From NCBI GenBank assembly GCA_011369465.1, contig DRQG01000153.1, forward strand, positions 1 through 46,177: DNA of 46,177 nucleotides, in the 5' to 3' direction. This DNA is from Caldithrix abyssi. Lineage in GTDB: Bacteria > Calditrichota > Calditrichia > Calditrichales > Calditrichaceae. A program made the position numbers and the translations under genes. The notes under the pieces were generated by a model that saw only the letters and a list, made by a program, of their open reading frames with translations, did not search any database and was not told where the DNA came from. Of the stretch, positions 8,084 through 16,888 are shown piece after piece (the stretch's first letter is position 1; the number at the start of each line of letters is the position of its first letter).

Positions 8084-8701
8084 ATGACACTTGTCCCCAT
8101 GGTCATCGAACAGACCGGGCGCGGAGAACGAGCCTATGATATTTACTCGCGTTTACTAAAAGAACGCATCATCTTTCTTGGTACACCCATTGATGATAAT
8201 ATTTCCAGTTTGATCATTTCCCAGTTGTTGTTCCTTGAAGCGGAAGACCCGGAAAAAGATATCTTTTTGTATATCAACTCGCCGGGCGGTATAGTGTCTT
8301 CCGGGTTGGCGATTTATGATACCATTCAGTACATCAAACCGGATGTGGTAACGACCTGTATGGGGCAGGCGGCCAGTATGGGCGCCATTCTGCTGGCGGC
8401 CGGAAGCAAAGGCAAACGATACGCTCTGCCGCACAGCCGCATCATGATCCATCAGCCTCTGGGCGGAGCCGAAGGGCAGGCCACGGATATCAAAATTGCC
8501 GCCAATGAGATTTTACGCACCAAAGAAGTGCTGAACAAAATCCTGTCCGATGCAACCGGCAAAACGATCCAGCAAATTGAAAAGGATACGGATCGTAATT
8601 TTTTTATGTCCGCTCAGGAAGCCCTTGATTACGGTATCATAGATAAGGTGCTTCAGCCGCGCGCCAAAGACGCCAAAGAAAAAGAAAAGAAGGATAAATA
8701 A
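8084..8701 (+). CDS. clpP: ATP-dependent Clp protease proteolytic subunit ClpP
   Basis: ClpP is the self-compartmentalised serine protease that degrades substrates unfolded by ClpX. The 205 residues cover the normal mature length and begin almost at the conserved LVPMVIEQ, so there is hardly any propeptide. Ser98 (GQAASMGA) and His123 (MIHQPLGG) are the nucleophile and base. The third triad position, Asp in E. coli (E-R-D-R-F), is Asn172 here (D-T-D-R-N-F-F-M-S). AAAGGA precedes the ATG, and clpX starts three bases after the stop. Recognition as ClpP is firm; the Asn-containing triad is unusual and may give slower or context-dependent activity. Confidence 0.95.
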   Translation: MTLVPMVIEQTGRGERAYDIYSRLLKERIIFLGTPIDDNISSLIISQLLFLEAEDPEKDIFLYINSPGGIVSSGLAIYDTIQYIKPDVVTTCMGQAASMGAILLAAGSKGKRYALPHSRIMIHQPLGGAEGQATDIKIAANEILRTKEVLNKILSDATGKTIQQIEKDTDRNFFMSAQEALDYGIIDKVLQPRAKDAKEKEKKDK

Positions 8702-8704
8702 CGT

Positions 8705-9952
8705 ATGAGCAAAAAAGTGTTTCGTAATCAGGTGTATCGTTGCTCGTTTTGCGGGCGCTCGGCGGACGAAGTAGAAAGCCTGATTTCCGGTCCGGACGTA
8801 CATATTTGTAATGAGTGTGTACAGTCGGCTACGGAAATCATTCAGCGCCATAAAAAACAGGATCAGCTAAGCGGCCTGCCACGGATGATTGCCCCGGAAA
8901 AAATAAAAGAGGAACTGGATAAATATGTCATCGGGCAGGATCAGGCCAAGCGCATTCTTTCCGTGGCGGTGTATAATCATTACAAACGGATTAACCACAT
9001 CCATTCCGCCGAAGAGGTGGAAATCGAAAAAAGTAATATTTTGCTTTTGGGACCTACGGGAACAGGAAAAACGCTGCTTGCCCAAACGCTGGCGCGGGTG
9101 CTTAACGTGCCTTTCACCATTGCCGACGCTACGGTGCTTACCGAAGCCGGCTATGTGGGCGAGGATGTGGAAAATATTCTCGTGCGTCTGTATCAGGCTT
9201 CCAACTATAATTTGGAGCAAACCCAGCGCGGTATCGTTTATATCGATGAGATCGATAAAATTTCCCGTAAAGACGGCAATCCGTCCATTACCCGCGATGT
9301 CTCGGGCGAAGGCGTTCAGCAGGCCATCCTCAAAATGCTGGAAGGTACCGTATCCAGTATTCCGCCCAAAGGAGGCCGCAAGCATCCGGAACAGAACCTG
9401 ATTAATGTAAACACGAAAAATATCTTGTTTATCTGCGGCGGTGCTTTTGAGGGGCTGGACGATATCATCCGTCGTCGTATAGGTGAAAAAAATATCGGAT
9501 TCGAAAAAACCATCAACAATCAGAACCTGTTGAGCCGTAGCGAGTTGTATGCCCAGGTGGAACCGGAAGACCTGTTGAAATACGGCCTTATTCCGGAGCT
9601 GATCGGCCGTTTGCCGGTAATCGGCGCCCTGGGAGAACTGGACAAAGATGCTTTGATGTCCATTTTAACCGAACCGCGCAACGCCCTGGTAAAGCAGTAT
9701 AAACGTCTTCTTGAAATGGAAGGGGTTAAGCTGCATTTTGAAACCGAAGCGTTGGAAGCCATTGTTTCCATAGCCATGAAGCGCAAAACCGGCGCCCGTT
9801 CTCTGCGCGCTATTATGGAAAATTTGATGTTGGACATCATGTTTGAAGTCCCGTCGAGAGCAAATATTGCTTCCATTACCATTACTACGGACACGGTGTT
9901 GAATAACGGCGAACCTAAATATACCTATAAAAAGGGTAAACAAATCGCCTGA
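8705..9952 (+). CDS. clpX: ATP-dependent Clp protease ATP-binding subunit ClpX
   Basis: ClpX is the AAA+ unfoldase that feeds ClpP. The 415 residues contain the N-terminal zinc finger (C13, C16, C35, C38), Walker A GPTGTGKT at 116-123, the GYVG pore loop at 149-152, Walker B with YIDEID near 179-184, the IGF ClpP-docking loop at 264-266, and sensor 2 in TGARSLRA. All key residues are intact. It follows clpP after three bases and is surely co-translated. A repeat-rich spacer and a hairpin terminator separate it from lon. Confidence 0.97.
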   Translation: MSKKVFRNQVYRCSFCGRSADEVESLISGPDVHICNECVQSATEIIQRHKKQDQLSGLPRMIAPEKIKEELDKYVIGQDQAKRILSVAVYNHYKRINHIHSAEEVEIEKSNILLLGPTGTGKTLLAQTLARVLNVPFTIADATVLTEAGYVGEDVENILVRLYQASNYNLEQTQRGIVYIDEIDKISRKDGNPSITRDVSGEGVQQAILKMLEGTVSSIPPKGGRKHPEQNLINVNTKNILFICGGAFEGLDDIIRRRIGEKNIGFEKTINNQNLLSRSELYAQVEPEDLLKYGLIPELIGRLPVIGALGELDKDALMSILTEPRNALVKQYKRLLEMEGVKLHFETEALEAIVSIAMKRKTGARSLRAIMENLMLDIMFEVPSRANIASITITTDTVLNNGEPKYTYKKGKQIA

Positions 9953-9975
9953 TGGTTTAGGCCGGCGTGCTGCAC

Positions 9976-10169
9976 ATTCCCTTCAGCCCCGATAAGTCGG
10001 GTTCGAACCCGATCCCTGAGCCTGTCGAAGGGATCGGCTTCGACGGGCTCAGCCTCCGAACCCTGAGCCTGTCGAAGGGTAAACCATGCCTGTCCTGATG
10101 AAATCGGGGCCTGTACCGGTTTGTCGTGGCCTGTCCCGATTTATGGGGCCTGCTCCGGTTTATTCGGTT
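9976..10169. repeat. Intergenic repeat of the CCTGAGCCTGTCGAAGG family with 20-base tandem tail
   Basis: The clpX-lon gap (9953-10309) holds several copies of CCTGAGCCTGTCGAAGG and its inverse (CTTCGACGGGCTCAG), so arms can pair over much of 10010-10080. After this, 10086-10169 is a degenerate tandem of about 20 bases, four times, built on GGCCTGTCCCGATTTAT. Related sequences lie downstream of lon and of menH. The family is common as dispersed intergenic repeats in environmental genomes, with no agreed function. Confidence 0.75.
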
Positions 10170-10253
10170 GATGGCTATGAAAGGATAGCTTAGTAATATT
10201 CCGACAGGCAATGATAAAGGCATAAAACTAAGCAAGGACGAAACTAAAAAGAC

Positions 10254-10277
10254 AAGCGGAGCGCGGCTCCGCTTTTT
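10254..10277 (+). terminator. Intrinsic terminator after clpX
   Basis: AGCGGAGC (10255-10262) pairs perfectly with GCTCCGCT (10266-10273) over a three-base loop and runs into TTTTT. It lies about 300 bases after clpX and only 33 bases before lon, so it ends clpX transcripts or attenuates entry into lon. Confidence 0.75.
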
Positions 10278-10309
10278 GATTTATGACAGAAATCAGGAAA
10301 TTCTCCTAA

Positions 10310-12643
10310 ATGAAAAAGAAACAAAGCGAAGAAACAAAAGAATTTATTCTGCCCGTATTGCCGCTGAAGGATCTGGTTTTTTTCCCGCACATGGTTGTAC
10401 CCCTTATTGTGGGACGGCCGCAATCCATCAATGCCATACAGTTGAGCACGGAAGAAGACCAGCCCTTATTTTTGGTTACTCAGCATGATCCGGGAAAAGA
10501 AGATATAAGCTCACGGGATTTGTTCCGGCAGGGCGTAGTGGCGCATATTCTGCAAACGGTAAAACTACCCAACGGCTTGATGAAAATTTTAGTGGAAGGA
10601 TTAGCACGCGGTAAAGTGATACGCTTCCGTAACAAAAAAGAATTTCTAATGGCTGAAGTTCTGATTCCGGAGGAAAGCACAGAATATGACGATCGTCTGG
10701 AAGCCAAAGTGCGTCACGTGCTCTCTTTGTTTAAAGACTATATAAAAATGAATGAAAATATCCCGGAAGAAATTCTTTTATCCTTAAACCAATTGGAAGA
10801 GCCGGAAAAAATTTGCGATTTTGTTGCCACGCACCTGGATGTATCGATCAAGCAGAAACAAAAAATTCTGGCCGGTTGGAAATTGCAGGATCGCCTGGAT
10901 ATCCTTTTACGCATTCTGAATAAAGAGAATAGCGTACTTTCGATCAAGTCCGAGCTGGAAGTGAAGGTACGTGATCAGATGGTTAAATCCCAGCGCAATT
11001 ATTATCTACAGGAGCAGTTGAGAGTAATCCGCGAGGAATTGGGCGAGGATGAAATGGGCGGTAACGAAGCCAGCCTGCTACTGAATCGCATCAAAGATGC
11101 CGGAATGAGTTTAACCGCCACGAATAAGGCCTTAGAGGAAGTTCAGCGTTTGCAGCGTATCCCTCCCCTTTCACCGGAGTACAATGTAATCCGTACTTTT
11201 TTGGACTGGCTGCTGGATCTGCCCTGGAAGACAGGAACCGAAGACGAGACCAATCTTGAAAAGGCCAAAAAAATGCTGGATGAAGATCACTACGGTCTGG
11301 AAAAACCTAAAAAACGTATTTTGGAATACATTGCCGTACTGCAGCGGGTTAAAAAGGTACAGGGACCGATTCTTTGCCTTGCCGGCCCGCCGGGTGTGGG
11401 GAAGACGTCACTGGGTAAATCCATCGCCCGGGCGCTGGGACGTAAATTTACGCGCATATCGCTGGGCGGCGTACACGACGAAGCGGAAATCCGCGGCCAC
11501 CGTCGTACTTATATCGGCTCCATGCCGGGTAAAATTATTCAGGGTATGAAAAAAGCCGGTTCGGTTAATCCGGTGTTTTTGCTGGATGAAGTGGATAAAT
11601 TGGGCAGTGATTTTCATGGCGATCCGGCCAGCGCATTATTGGAAGTGCTCGATCCCGAACAAAACCACACCTTTGTTGATCACTATCTGGAAGTCGAATA
11701 CGATCTATCCGGCGTGATGTTCATTGTTACGGCCAATAATCCCAACGATATACCCGACGCACTGTATGACCGAATGGAAATCATCGAATTGCCGGGTTAT
11801 CTGGATCACGAAAAATTACAAATTGCCAAACGCCATTTGATCGGTAAGCAAAGAGATTTCAATGGATTAAAGGCAAAAGAACTGCAAATAAGCGATAAGG
11901 CCATTCAGGAAATTATTCAGAACTACACTATGGAAGCCGGCGTGCGTAACCTGGAACGGGAAATCAGCCGCATTTGCCGCCGAGCAGTGATCGAACTGGG
12001 AACCTCGCCCAAGAAGAAAAAAATCAGCGTAACCGAAAAGAACATTACCAAATATCTGGGTGAGCGGAAATATCCGATCAATAAAATGTTAATCCGCGGC
12101 GAAACCGGTGTGGCCAACGGTCTGGCCTGGACCCCCTACGGTGGCGATCTGCTGCGGGTGGAAGTAAACCTGATGCCCGGAAAAGATAAACTAACCTTAA
12201 CCGGTAAACTGGGTGAAGTGATGCAGGAATCGGCTATGATTGCCATGGCCTATATTCGTTCACGCTATCGTAAATTCGGCATCGACCGTAATTTTACCGA
12301 AAAGCACGAGGTGCATATCCATTTGCCGGAAGGTGCTGTGGCCAAAGACGGACCTTCCGCCGGGATTACGTTAACCACCGCTGTTCTCTCGGCCTTAAAA
12401 AAAGCCAAATACCCCGGACATATCGCCATGACCGGCGAAATAACCCTGCGTGGCAAAGTATTGCCCGTGGGCGGCTTGAATGAGAAACTGCTGGCCGCCA
12501 AGCGGCACGGTATTAAGGAAGTTATCCTGCCCTGGCAAAACCGCAGCGATATTAAGGAAATGGACAAAGAACTGTACACCGATATGACGCTTCATTACGT
12601 GAAGGACTACGAGGAAGTGTTTAAATTAATTTTTGACAATTAA
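10310..12643 (+). CDS. lon: ATP-dependent Lon protease (LonA type)
   Basis: Lon degrades misfolded and regulatory proteins in the cytoplasm. The 777 residues give the full LonA layout: an N-terminal substrate domain (about 14-205), a coiled linker, AAA+ with Walker A GPPGVGKT at 359-366 and an FLLDEVDKLG Walker B, and a C-terminal protease domain. The catalytic dyad is Ser683 (DGPSAG) and Lys726 (NEKLLAAK), 43 residues apart as in E. coli. The start is the ATG at 10310; an AGGA lies upstream at slightly long spacing. It follows the tig-clpP-clpX block but is separated by a terminator, so it probably has its own promoter. No CIRCE-like inverted repeat was seen. Confidence 0.97.
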   Translation: MKKKQSEETKEFILPVLPLKDLVFFPHMVVPLIVGRPQSINAIQLSTEEDQPLFLVTQHDPGKEDISSRDLFRQGVVAHILQTVKLPNGLMKILVEGLARGKVIRFRNKKEFLMAEVLIPEESTEYDDRLEAKVRHVLSLFKDYIKMNENIPEEILLSLNQLEEPEKICDFVATHLDVSIKQKQKILAGWKLQDRLDILLRILNKENSVLSIKSELEVKVRDQMVKSQRNYYLQEQLRVIREELGEDEMGGNEASLLLNRIKDAGMSLTATNKALEEVQRLQRIPPLSPEYNVIRTFLDWLLDLPWKTGTEDETNLEKAKKMLDEDHYGLEKPKKRILEYIAVLQRVKKVQGPILCLAGPPGVGKTSLGKSIARALGRKFTRISLGGVHDEAEIRGHRRTYIGSMPGKIIQGMKKAGSVNPVFLLDEVDKLGSDFHGDPASALLEVLDPEQNHTFVDHYLEVEYDLSGVMFIVTANNPNDIPDALYDRMEIIELPGYLDHEKLQIAKRHLIGKQRDFNGLKAKELQISDKAIQEIIQNYTMEAGVRNLEREISRICRRAVIELGTSPKKKKISVTEKNITKYLGERKYPINKMLIRGETGVANGLAWTPYGGDLLRVEVNLMPGKDKLTLTGKLGEVMQESAMIAMAYIRSRYRKFGIDRNFTEKHEVHIHLPEGAVAKDGPSAGITLTTAVLSALKKAKYPGHIAMTGEITLRGKVLPVGGLNEKLLAAKRHGIKEVILPWQNRSDIKEMDKELYTDMTLHYVKDYEEVFKLIFDN

Positions 12644-12691
12644 GCTCGCGGAAAGATTATAGAGCCGGATTTCCCCAAAGCCGCTGTAAAA

Positions 12692-12934
12692 GCGTCACCC
12701 TGAGCAAGGTCGAAGGGCGACGCGTTGTTCCTTGCTTATGATTTATCCGAAGCTGTTGGAAATAGCTATGTTGAGGAACGGGGAATGTCATCCTTCGACC
12801 CCGACAAGTCGGGACAGGCAGAGCTCAGGGAACGTAGGCTGAGCATTTCGGCAAACTCAATACATCGCCTGTCGAAGCCGATCCCCTTCAAAAGCTCACC
12901 CTTCGACAAGCTCAGGGCTCGACAAGGTCGGGGC
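12692..12934. repeat. Intergenic repeat of the CCTGAGC/GTCGAAGG family downstream of lon
   Basis: The lon-rpsT gap carries an inverted pair around CCCTGAGC...TCGAAGGG (12692-12722). CCTTCGACCCCGACAAGTCG (12801-12820 region) continues into GGGACAGGCAGAGCTCAGGG, and CCCTTCGACAAGCTCAGGG lies near 12899-12917. The CCCCGACAAGTCGGGACAGGCAG block is nearly identical to the one after menH. No coding function is seen; the frame across 12725-12946 is repeat sequence. Confidence 0.7.
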
Positions 12935-13001
12935 TTGATAGACTAGGGGGTGTTTGGAAGAATGCGCAGGTTGAGGCTTTGGTGTTTGTACGGACGGGGA
13001 T

Positions 13002-13033
13002 AAAAAAAATCCGCCTTGCGGGGCGGATTTTTT
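13002..13033. terminator. Bidirectional intrinsic terminator between lon and rpsT
   Basis: AAAAAATCCGCC (13004-13015) pairs perfectly with GGCGGATTTTTT (13022-13033) around a six-base loop. The A-tract and T-tract make it work on both strands, so it can end both lon (plus) and rpsT (minus). Confidence 0.85.
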
Positions 13034-13060
13034 GTATTTAAAACTATGTCAAAAGAATAT

Positions 13061-13315
13061 TTAAGACAGCTTGCTTACAAAGCGGGTTAAGCGGGCTTTT
13101 TTATTCGCTGCCTTATTACGGTGAATGATATTTTTAAGAGCCAGCTTGTCCAACAAGGAATAAACGGTTTTCAGCTTCGGCTCGGCCTCGGATTTCGTTT
13201 CGCTGGCCAGCAACTCTTTGATAGCTATTTTCAATTTTCTTTTATAATGCCGGTTCATACCGCGCGCTTTTTCAGACGTCCGGATACGTTTAATTGCGGA
13301 TTTATGATGCGCCAT
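13061..13315 (-). CDS. rpsT: 30S ribosomal protein S20
   Basis: S20 is a primary 16S rRNA-binding protein of the small subunit. With the start at ATG 13315 the protein is 84 residues, the normal size, beginning MAHHKSAIKRIRTSEKAR and continuing as a Lys/Arg-rich helical protein with HRNKAANKKARL near the end. I chose this start over the in-frame ATG-like site seven codons upstream because AAGGAG lies ten bases before it and family members start M-A-x-x-K-S-A. It is a single-gene unit ending at a shared bidirectional terminator. Confidence 0.96.
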   Translation of the reverse strand: MAHHKSAIKRIRTSEKARGMNRHYKRKLKIAIKELLASETKSEAEPKLKTVYSLLDKLALKNIIHRNKAANKKARLTRFVSKLS

Positions 13316-13412
13316 AGGAAAAACACTCCTTAACAAATTTTATTAATTGATTTTCAAAAGTCAATAAATATAAAAAGATAATTAGTGTAAGTCAATTTAT
13401 CCTGATAGGATT

Positions 13413-15647
13413 TTATCGCAAAAGCAGCATTTTTCCATGCAACATCCGGTTATCAAACTGCAAACGATAGACATACATCCCGCTGGCAGCGGAAACCCCG
13501 GCGTTGTTCCTGCCGTCCCACTGCACCCGGTGGCTTCCGGCATTCAGAAAACCCTCTTTAAGAGTTTTGATCAACCGCCCCCGGATATCAAAAACCGCCA
13601 GGCGTACCCGGCCGGCTTGCGGCAGGCTGAAACGAATCGTGGTGCTGGGGTTAAACGGATTGGGATAATTGGGCAGCAAGGCAAAACGCCCGGCTACCGA
13701 CGGATTTTCAGCGCCGTCAATGGCGGTGGCGTCAAAGAAAAAAGAAGCGATTCTGCCCATCACTTTGACGCGGTTTTCGGCGCTATCGATGGTTTCAAAG
13801 GGAAAGGCCAGATAGACCAGTTTGCCGGCGGCGCTGCTTTGACCGAACGTGCCTTCGTACTGCACGGCGGCTATTTTGCCGCTGCCCTTGTATATCAGCG
13901 CGGCTTGTGAACCGCCGTAGGCGTTCAGCGCATCGGGATAGTCTTCCGTGTATGGCTGACTTCCGTAGGTAAATTCCAATCCCTGGAAAATACCGCCTTC
14001 GCTGCCGCTTACCGAGTAAATGCCGGCGTCGTCCGCGGCGTAATCGGCTTTTAAATAATTGTGTAAAAAGGTTTCATCTTCGACCGTGGAACCTGATGAA
14101 CTGTTATCGGTATCCAAATCCCAGGCAATTTCCGAGCCGCTGACCATCAGATTGCCGCCCGCTTCCAGATAGGCGCGCACCAGCGCCTGTTCCCGGTCGC
14201 TAAAGGTCTCGTCGTGAGTGGACTCATCGCCTAACAGCCAGATAACGGCATCATAATCGGATAAAGAAACGCTGCCGTCCAGCAAAGCCTCGTTGGCCGT
14301 GCAGTCAAAACCATATCCGTTGGCGGCCAAAGCCATGCCGTGCACGGCGGCAAACCAGTGCGCCGCTTCATGCCAGCTTCCGCTGCTCTCGGTGCGGTCA
14401 AACCCGTCAACGATAAGGATACGCTGACCCGGTTGGGCCTGCATGGCACCGTACACGTCGGAAAAACCGCTCTCGTTGGGCGGGTAGGTCTCATCTACCG
14501 CCGATATACGGAAATATCGGGCTGTAGGCAGTTGAGCGTTAAAGGTGGTATCGGTCATGCCGGCCGGAAGATTGTTTTCATCGGAATGCAGGGTCCAGTT
14601 TTCGGCGTCTGTGCTAAAATAAAAGCGGTAGCCTTTCAAATCGGCGTCGGAAACGGGATACCAGCCGATCGGTATGCCGCTCTCGTCGTTGCCGGTGAAG
14701 CGCAAAACCGGTGTGGCCGGCGGCAAAACATCGTTACCGCTTATCACTACCGGGGTGTACATGGTATCGGCATTGCCCCTGGTATCTTCGGCAAAGACCA
14801 TGACCACATATTGACCGGAATCCAGAAGGGTTGTATTCCAGTAGTTGTCCTTCTCTATGTTGTTGGTAACAATGTACACATGGCTGGTGGTGCTGGACAA
14901 TTGGTCAAAAAAGACGTTATGCACATAGTCATTGCTTGGTTTGTTGTCAAACCGGAAACGCAGCCCGTTGTTAGGCGGTTCGTAAACAACGCTGCCGGTG
15001 TCTGCTGACAAAATTTTATACCCGATTTTATAAATCCCGTTATTGCGGCGCGAAAGATAAGTTGTCGGCGGCCCGTTCTGCTCGTCCACTTTTACTACGA
15101 TATCTACCGCGCCGCTGATCTGTTCGGAAGGAAATTTACTGGTGCTTTTATTGACATAAAAATGAGTGTAACGAATAATGGGCGCCCAGGGATCATCTAA
15201 AGGGGTCAGTCCGCTGTTAGGCAGCATGGCGTTTTTCTCCGAACCCACATACCCGTAAGTAAAATGGACATGTCCCATGCCGGGATAAATAGTCCCCAAT
15301 ACGGTCTGTTGAGCCACCACATTATCGCCTACGGAAAGGTTGGGATTGGGTTGGATGTGCACATAGGCGATGTCATTCACGCGCACATAAGCATTGGAAC
15401 CGCTGGTGGCCATACTGGTTATGGTACCGCTTTTTACCGCATACACCGGTTCGCCGTCCGCTTTGGGGATATCGGTGCCGTTGTGAAAATGGTCGGAACT
15501 GCCCGTATCACGGAATTCGCAAAAAGTACCCGTAATTTCGTGGCTTTGGTCAAACGGCGTTACCGGCCAGGGGAATTGCTCGCCGGCCTGTAACAGGGTA
15601 GAAAAACCCGCAAGGATGATAATCAGGGGATACATTTTGTTTTTCAT
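13413..15647 (-). CDS. Secreted M23 peptidase-domain protein with type IX sorting tail
   Basis: The 744 residues form a mosaic. A signal peptide (1-21) is followed by an M23/LytM-like metallopeptidase domain with the full zinc and active-site set: HNGTD (H55, D59), the YVHI His97, and GHVHF (H126, H128). A beta-rich region with a fibronectin III-like segment follows (about 295-400). Next comes a flavodoxin/glutamine-amidotransferase-like domain (about 405-520) with ILIVDGFDR, VIWLLGDEST and GGNLMVSGSEIAWDLD. The last 85 residues are a NYPNPFNPSTT type IX sorting domain ending in a MLLLR tail. It probably acts at the cell surface on peptidoglycan or protein. Its ATG overlaps the stop of the upstream gene (ATGA), so the two are translationally coupled. 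Confidence 0.83.
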   Translation of the reverse strand: MKNKMYPLIIILAGFSTLLQAGEQFPWPVTPFDQSHEITGTFCEFRDTGSSDHFHNGTDIPKADGEPVYAVKSGTITSMATSGSNAYVRVNDIAYVHIQPNPNLSVGDNVVAQQTVLGTIYPGMGHVHFTYGYVGSEKNAMLPNSGLTPLDDPWAPIIRYTHFYVNKSTSKFPSEQISGAVDIVVKVDEQNGPPTTYLSRRNNGIYKIGYKILSADTGSVVYEPPNNGLRFRFDNKPSNDYVHNVFFDQLSSTTSHVYIVTNNIEKDNYWNTTLLDSGQYVVMVFAEDTRGNADTMYTPVVISGNDVLPPATPVLRFTGNDESGIPIGWYPVSDADLKGYRFYFSTDAENWTLHSDENNLPAGMTDTTFNAQLPTARYFRISAVDETYPPNESGFSDVYGAMQAQPGQRILIVDGFDRTESSGSWHEAAHWFAAVHGMALAANGYGFDCTANEALLDGSVSLSDYDAVIWLLGDESTHDETFSDREQALVRAYLEAGGNLMVSGSEIAWDLDTDNSSSGSTVEDETFLHNYLKADYAADDAGIYSVSGSEGGIFQGLEFTYGSQPYTEDYPDALNAYGGSQAALIYKGSGKIAAVQYEGTFGQSSAAGKLVYLAFPFETIDSAENRVKVMGRIASFFFDATAIDGAENPSVAGRFALLPNYPNPFNPSTTIRFSLPQAGRVRLAVFDIRGRLIKTLKEGFLNAGSHRVQWDGRNNAGVSAASGMYVYRLQFDNRMLHGKMLLLR

Positions 15648-16888
15648 CTCGTTTTCTCAATTTTGTATAGATGATGCGTAAAACCGATAAACACCCGGTC
15701 GTTGTCAATCTGCAAAGCCGGTTCGAGGAAAGTTTCGTCGGGGAAGGGCAGCGTCTGAACGGTTGTTCCCTCAGGCGTCAGAATGTGCAGCGCCGGCTGC
15801 TTAAAAATAAACCGACCTTCATCAAATCGGTTTACAGCGGTTAGTACGAGGATACGGTCTCCCGTCGTATTAAAACGAACAGCGTTTATCAGGCCTTGTT
15901 CAGGCGGGAAAGGTTTTTTCGCGGTCATTTGTCCGCTGCCGGTATCGATCACATAGACGTTCGAACGATCCGCCAAAAGCGCGTTTCCCGTCGCGGGCGA
16001 AAAATCGGCTGTACGAAACAAGACCGGCCAGGATTGCACAACAGCGCCGTTATCGCGGAACAACCGGGTCATTTTCTCAATACGCCCGTCCTGATAAGCG
16101 GAAAAACCGGCGGTAAAAATAGAGCGCCCATCCGGTGAGAACGCCACATTTTGCGGCGTGTCTTTGGCTAATCGCTTTTGCCATTGTTTAACGCCCTGGC
16201 CGTCAAAAAGAAACAGATACGGTTCGGCGGAAGGATGAGGTGCGTCGGAATCCATTGGAGAAGCGCCGCGTTTTCCCGCGCAAACGGCTAATCTGTTCCC
16301 GTCGAGGGATATGGCCATTTTTAACCAGCGTTCCAGATCATATTCGCCATCCCCAAACAACACCGCCTCGCCCGCAAGTTGTCCCTCTGCGCTATAAAAG
16401 AGAAGCCGGCCCTCTGCGCTCCGGCCCAAAATCAAGGTGCCGCCGTTATCGGAAACAATGATTTGAGGAACGGGATCATCATAGTGGTGCAGACGCTGGA
16501 CTGTATACAAACCATCACCCTCACTGGAGTACACATCAATCCGCAAGTGTTTATCGCTCGGCCGGTATTTCTCTTGCGGAATGAGCTCGGCCACGGCAAA
16601 ATAGGCGCCGCCGCGGGAAGGGTATAGCCCGATAAAATATTCGGGAAGAGCAATTTGCTTTTCAACGCTTCCGGAGCGGATGATGATATTTTTGTCATTT
16701 ACTTCCAAAAACATGGCGTTCGTTTTTTCGTGTCCTGTTCCGATCGCATACAGTTTCGTCTCATTCTGATACAGATGTTTTTGAACGGTTTTATACGTCG
16801 CTTGTTTATTTATCCCTTTTTGAGCGGGCAGTATGCCGACAGCAAAAAAAAGAAATACAAAAAAAGTAATGAAGCTGGCGTTTTTCAT
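15644..16888 (-). CDS. Exported beta-propeller-like protein of unknown function
   Basis: The 414 residues start with a signal peptide (MKNASFITFFVFLFFAVGILPAQ). The rest shows repeating blades of the WD40/YVTN kind, for example PQIIVSDNGGTLILGRSAEGRLLFYS, KMAISLDGNRLAVCAG, NVAFSPDGRSIFTAGFSAY and AVRFNTTGDRILVLTAVNR. I recognise no enzyme motif. AAGGACG precedes the start. It is the first gene of a minus-strand pair and overlaps the M23 gene by four bases, so the two proteins probably act together in the envelope. There is no type IX tail, so it is likely periplasmic. Confidence 0.7.
   Translation of the reverse strand: MKNASFITFFVFLFFAVGILPAQKGINKQATYKTVQKHLYQNETKLYAIGTGHEKTNAMFLEVNDKNIIIRSGSVEKQIALPEYFIGLYPSRGGAYFAVAELIPQEKYRPSDKHLRIDVYSSEGDGLYTVQRLHHYDDPVPQIIVSDNGGTLILGRSAEGRLLFYSAEGQLAGEAVLFGDGEYDLERWLKMAISLDGNRLAVCAGKRGASPMDSDAPHPSAEPYLFLFDGQGVKQWQKRLAKDTPQNVAFSPDGRSIFTAGFSAYQDGRIEKMTRLFRDNGAVVQSWPVLFRTADFSPATGNALLADRSNVYVIDTGSGQMTAKKPFPPEQGLINAVRFNTTGDRILVLTAVNRFDEGRFIFKQPALHILTPEGTTVQTLPFPDETFLEPALQIDNDRVFIGFTHHLYKIEKTR

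Noticed and set aside
9995-10012. T-arm-like GGTTCGAACC sequence suggesting a tRNA
   Set aside because: No acceptor stem, anticodon arm or D-arm can be folded around it; it is part of the CCTGAGC repeat block.
12725-12946. 73-codon frame after lon
   Set aside because: It consists of CCTGAGC-family repeat sequence and shows no protein features.
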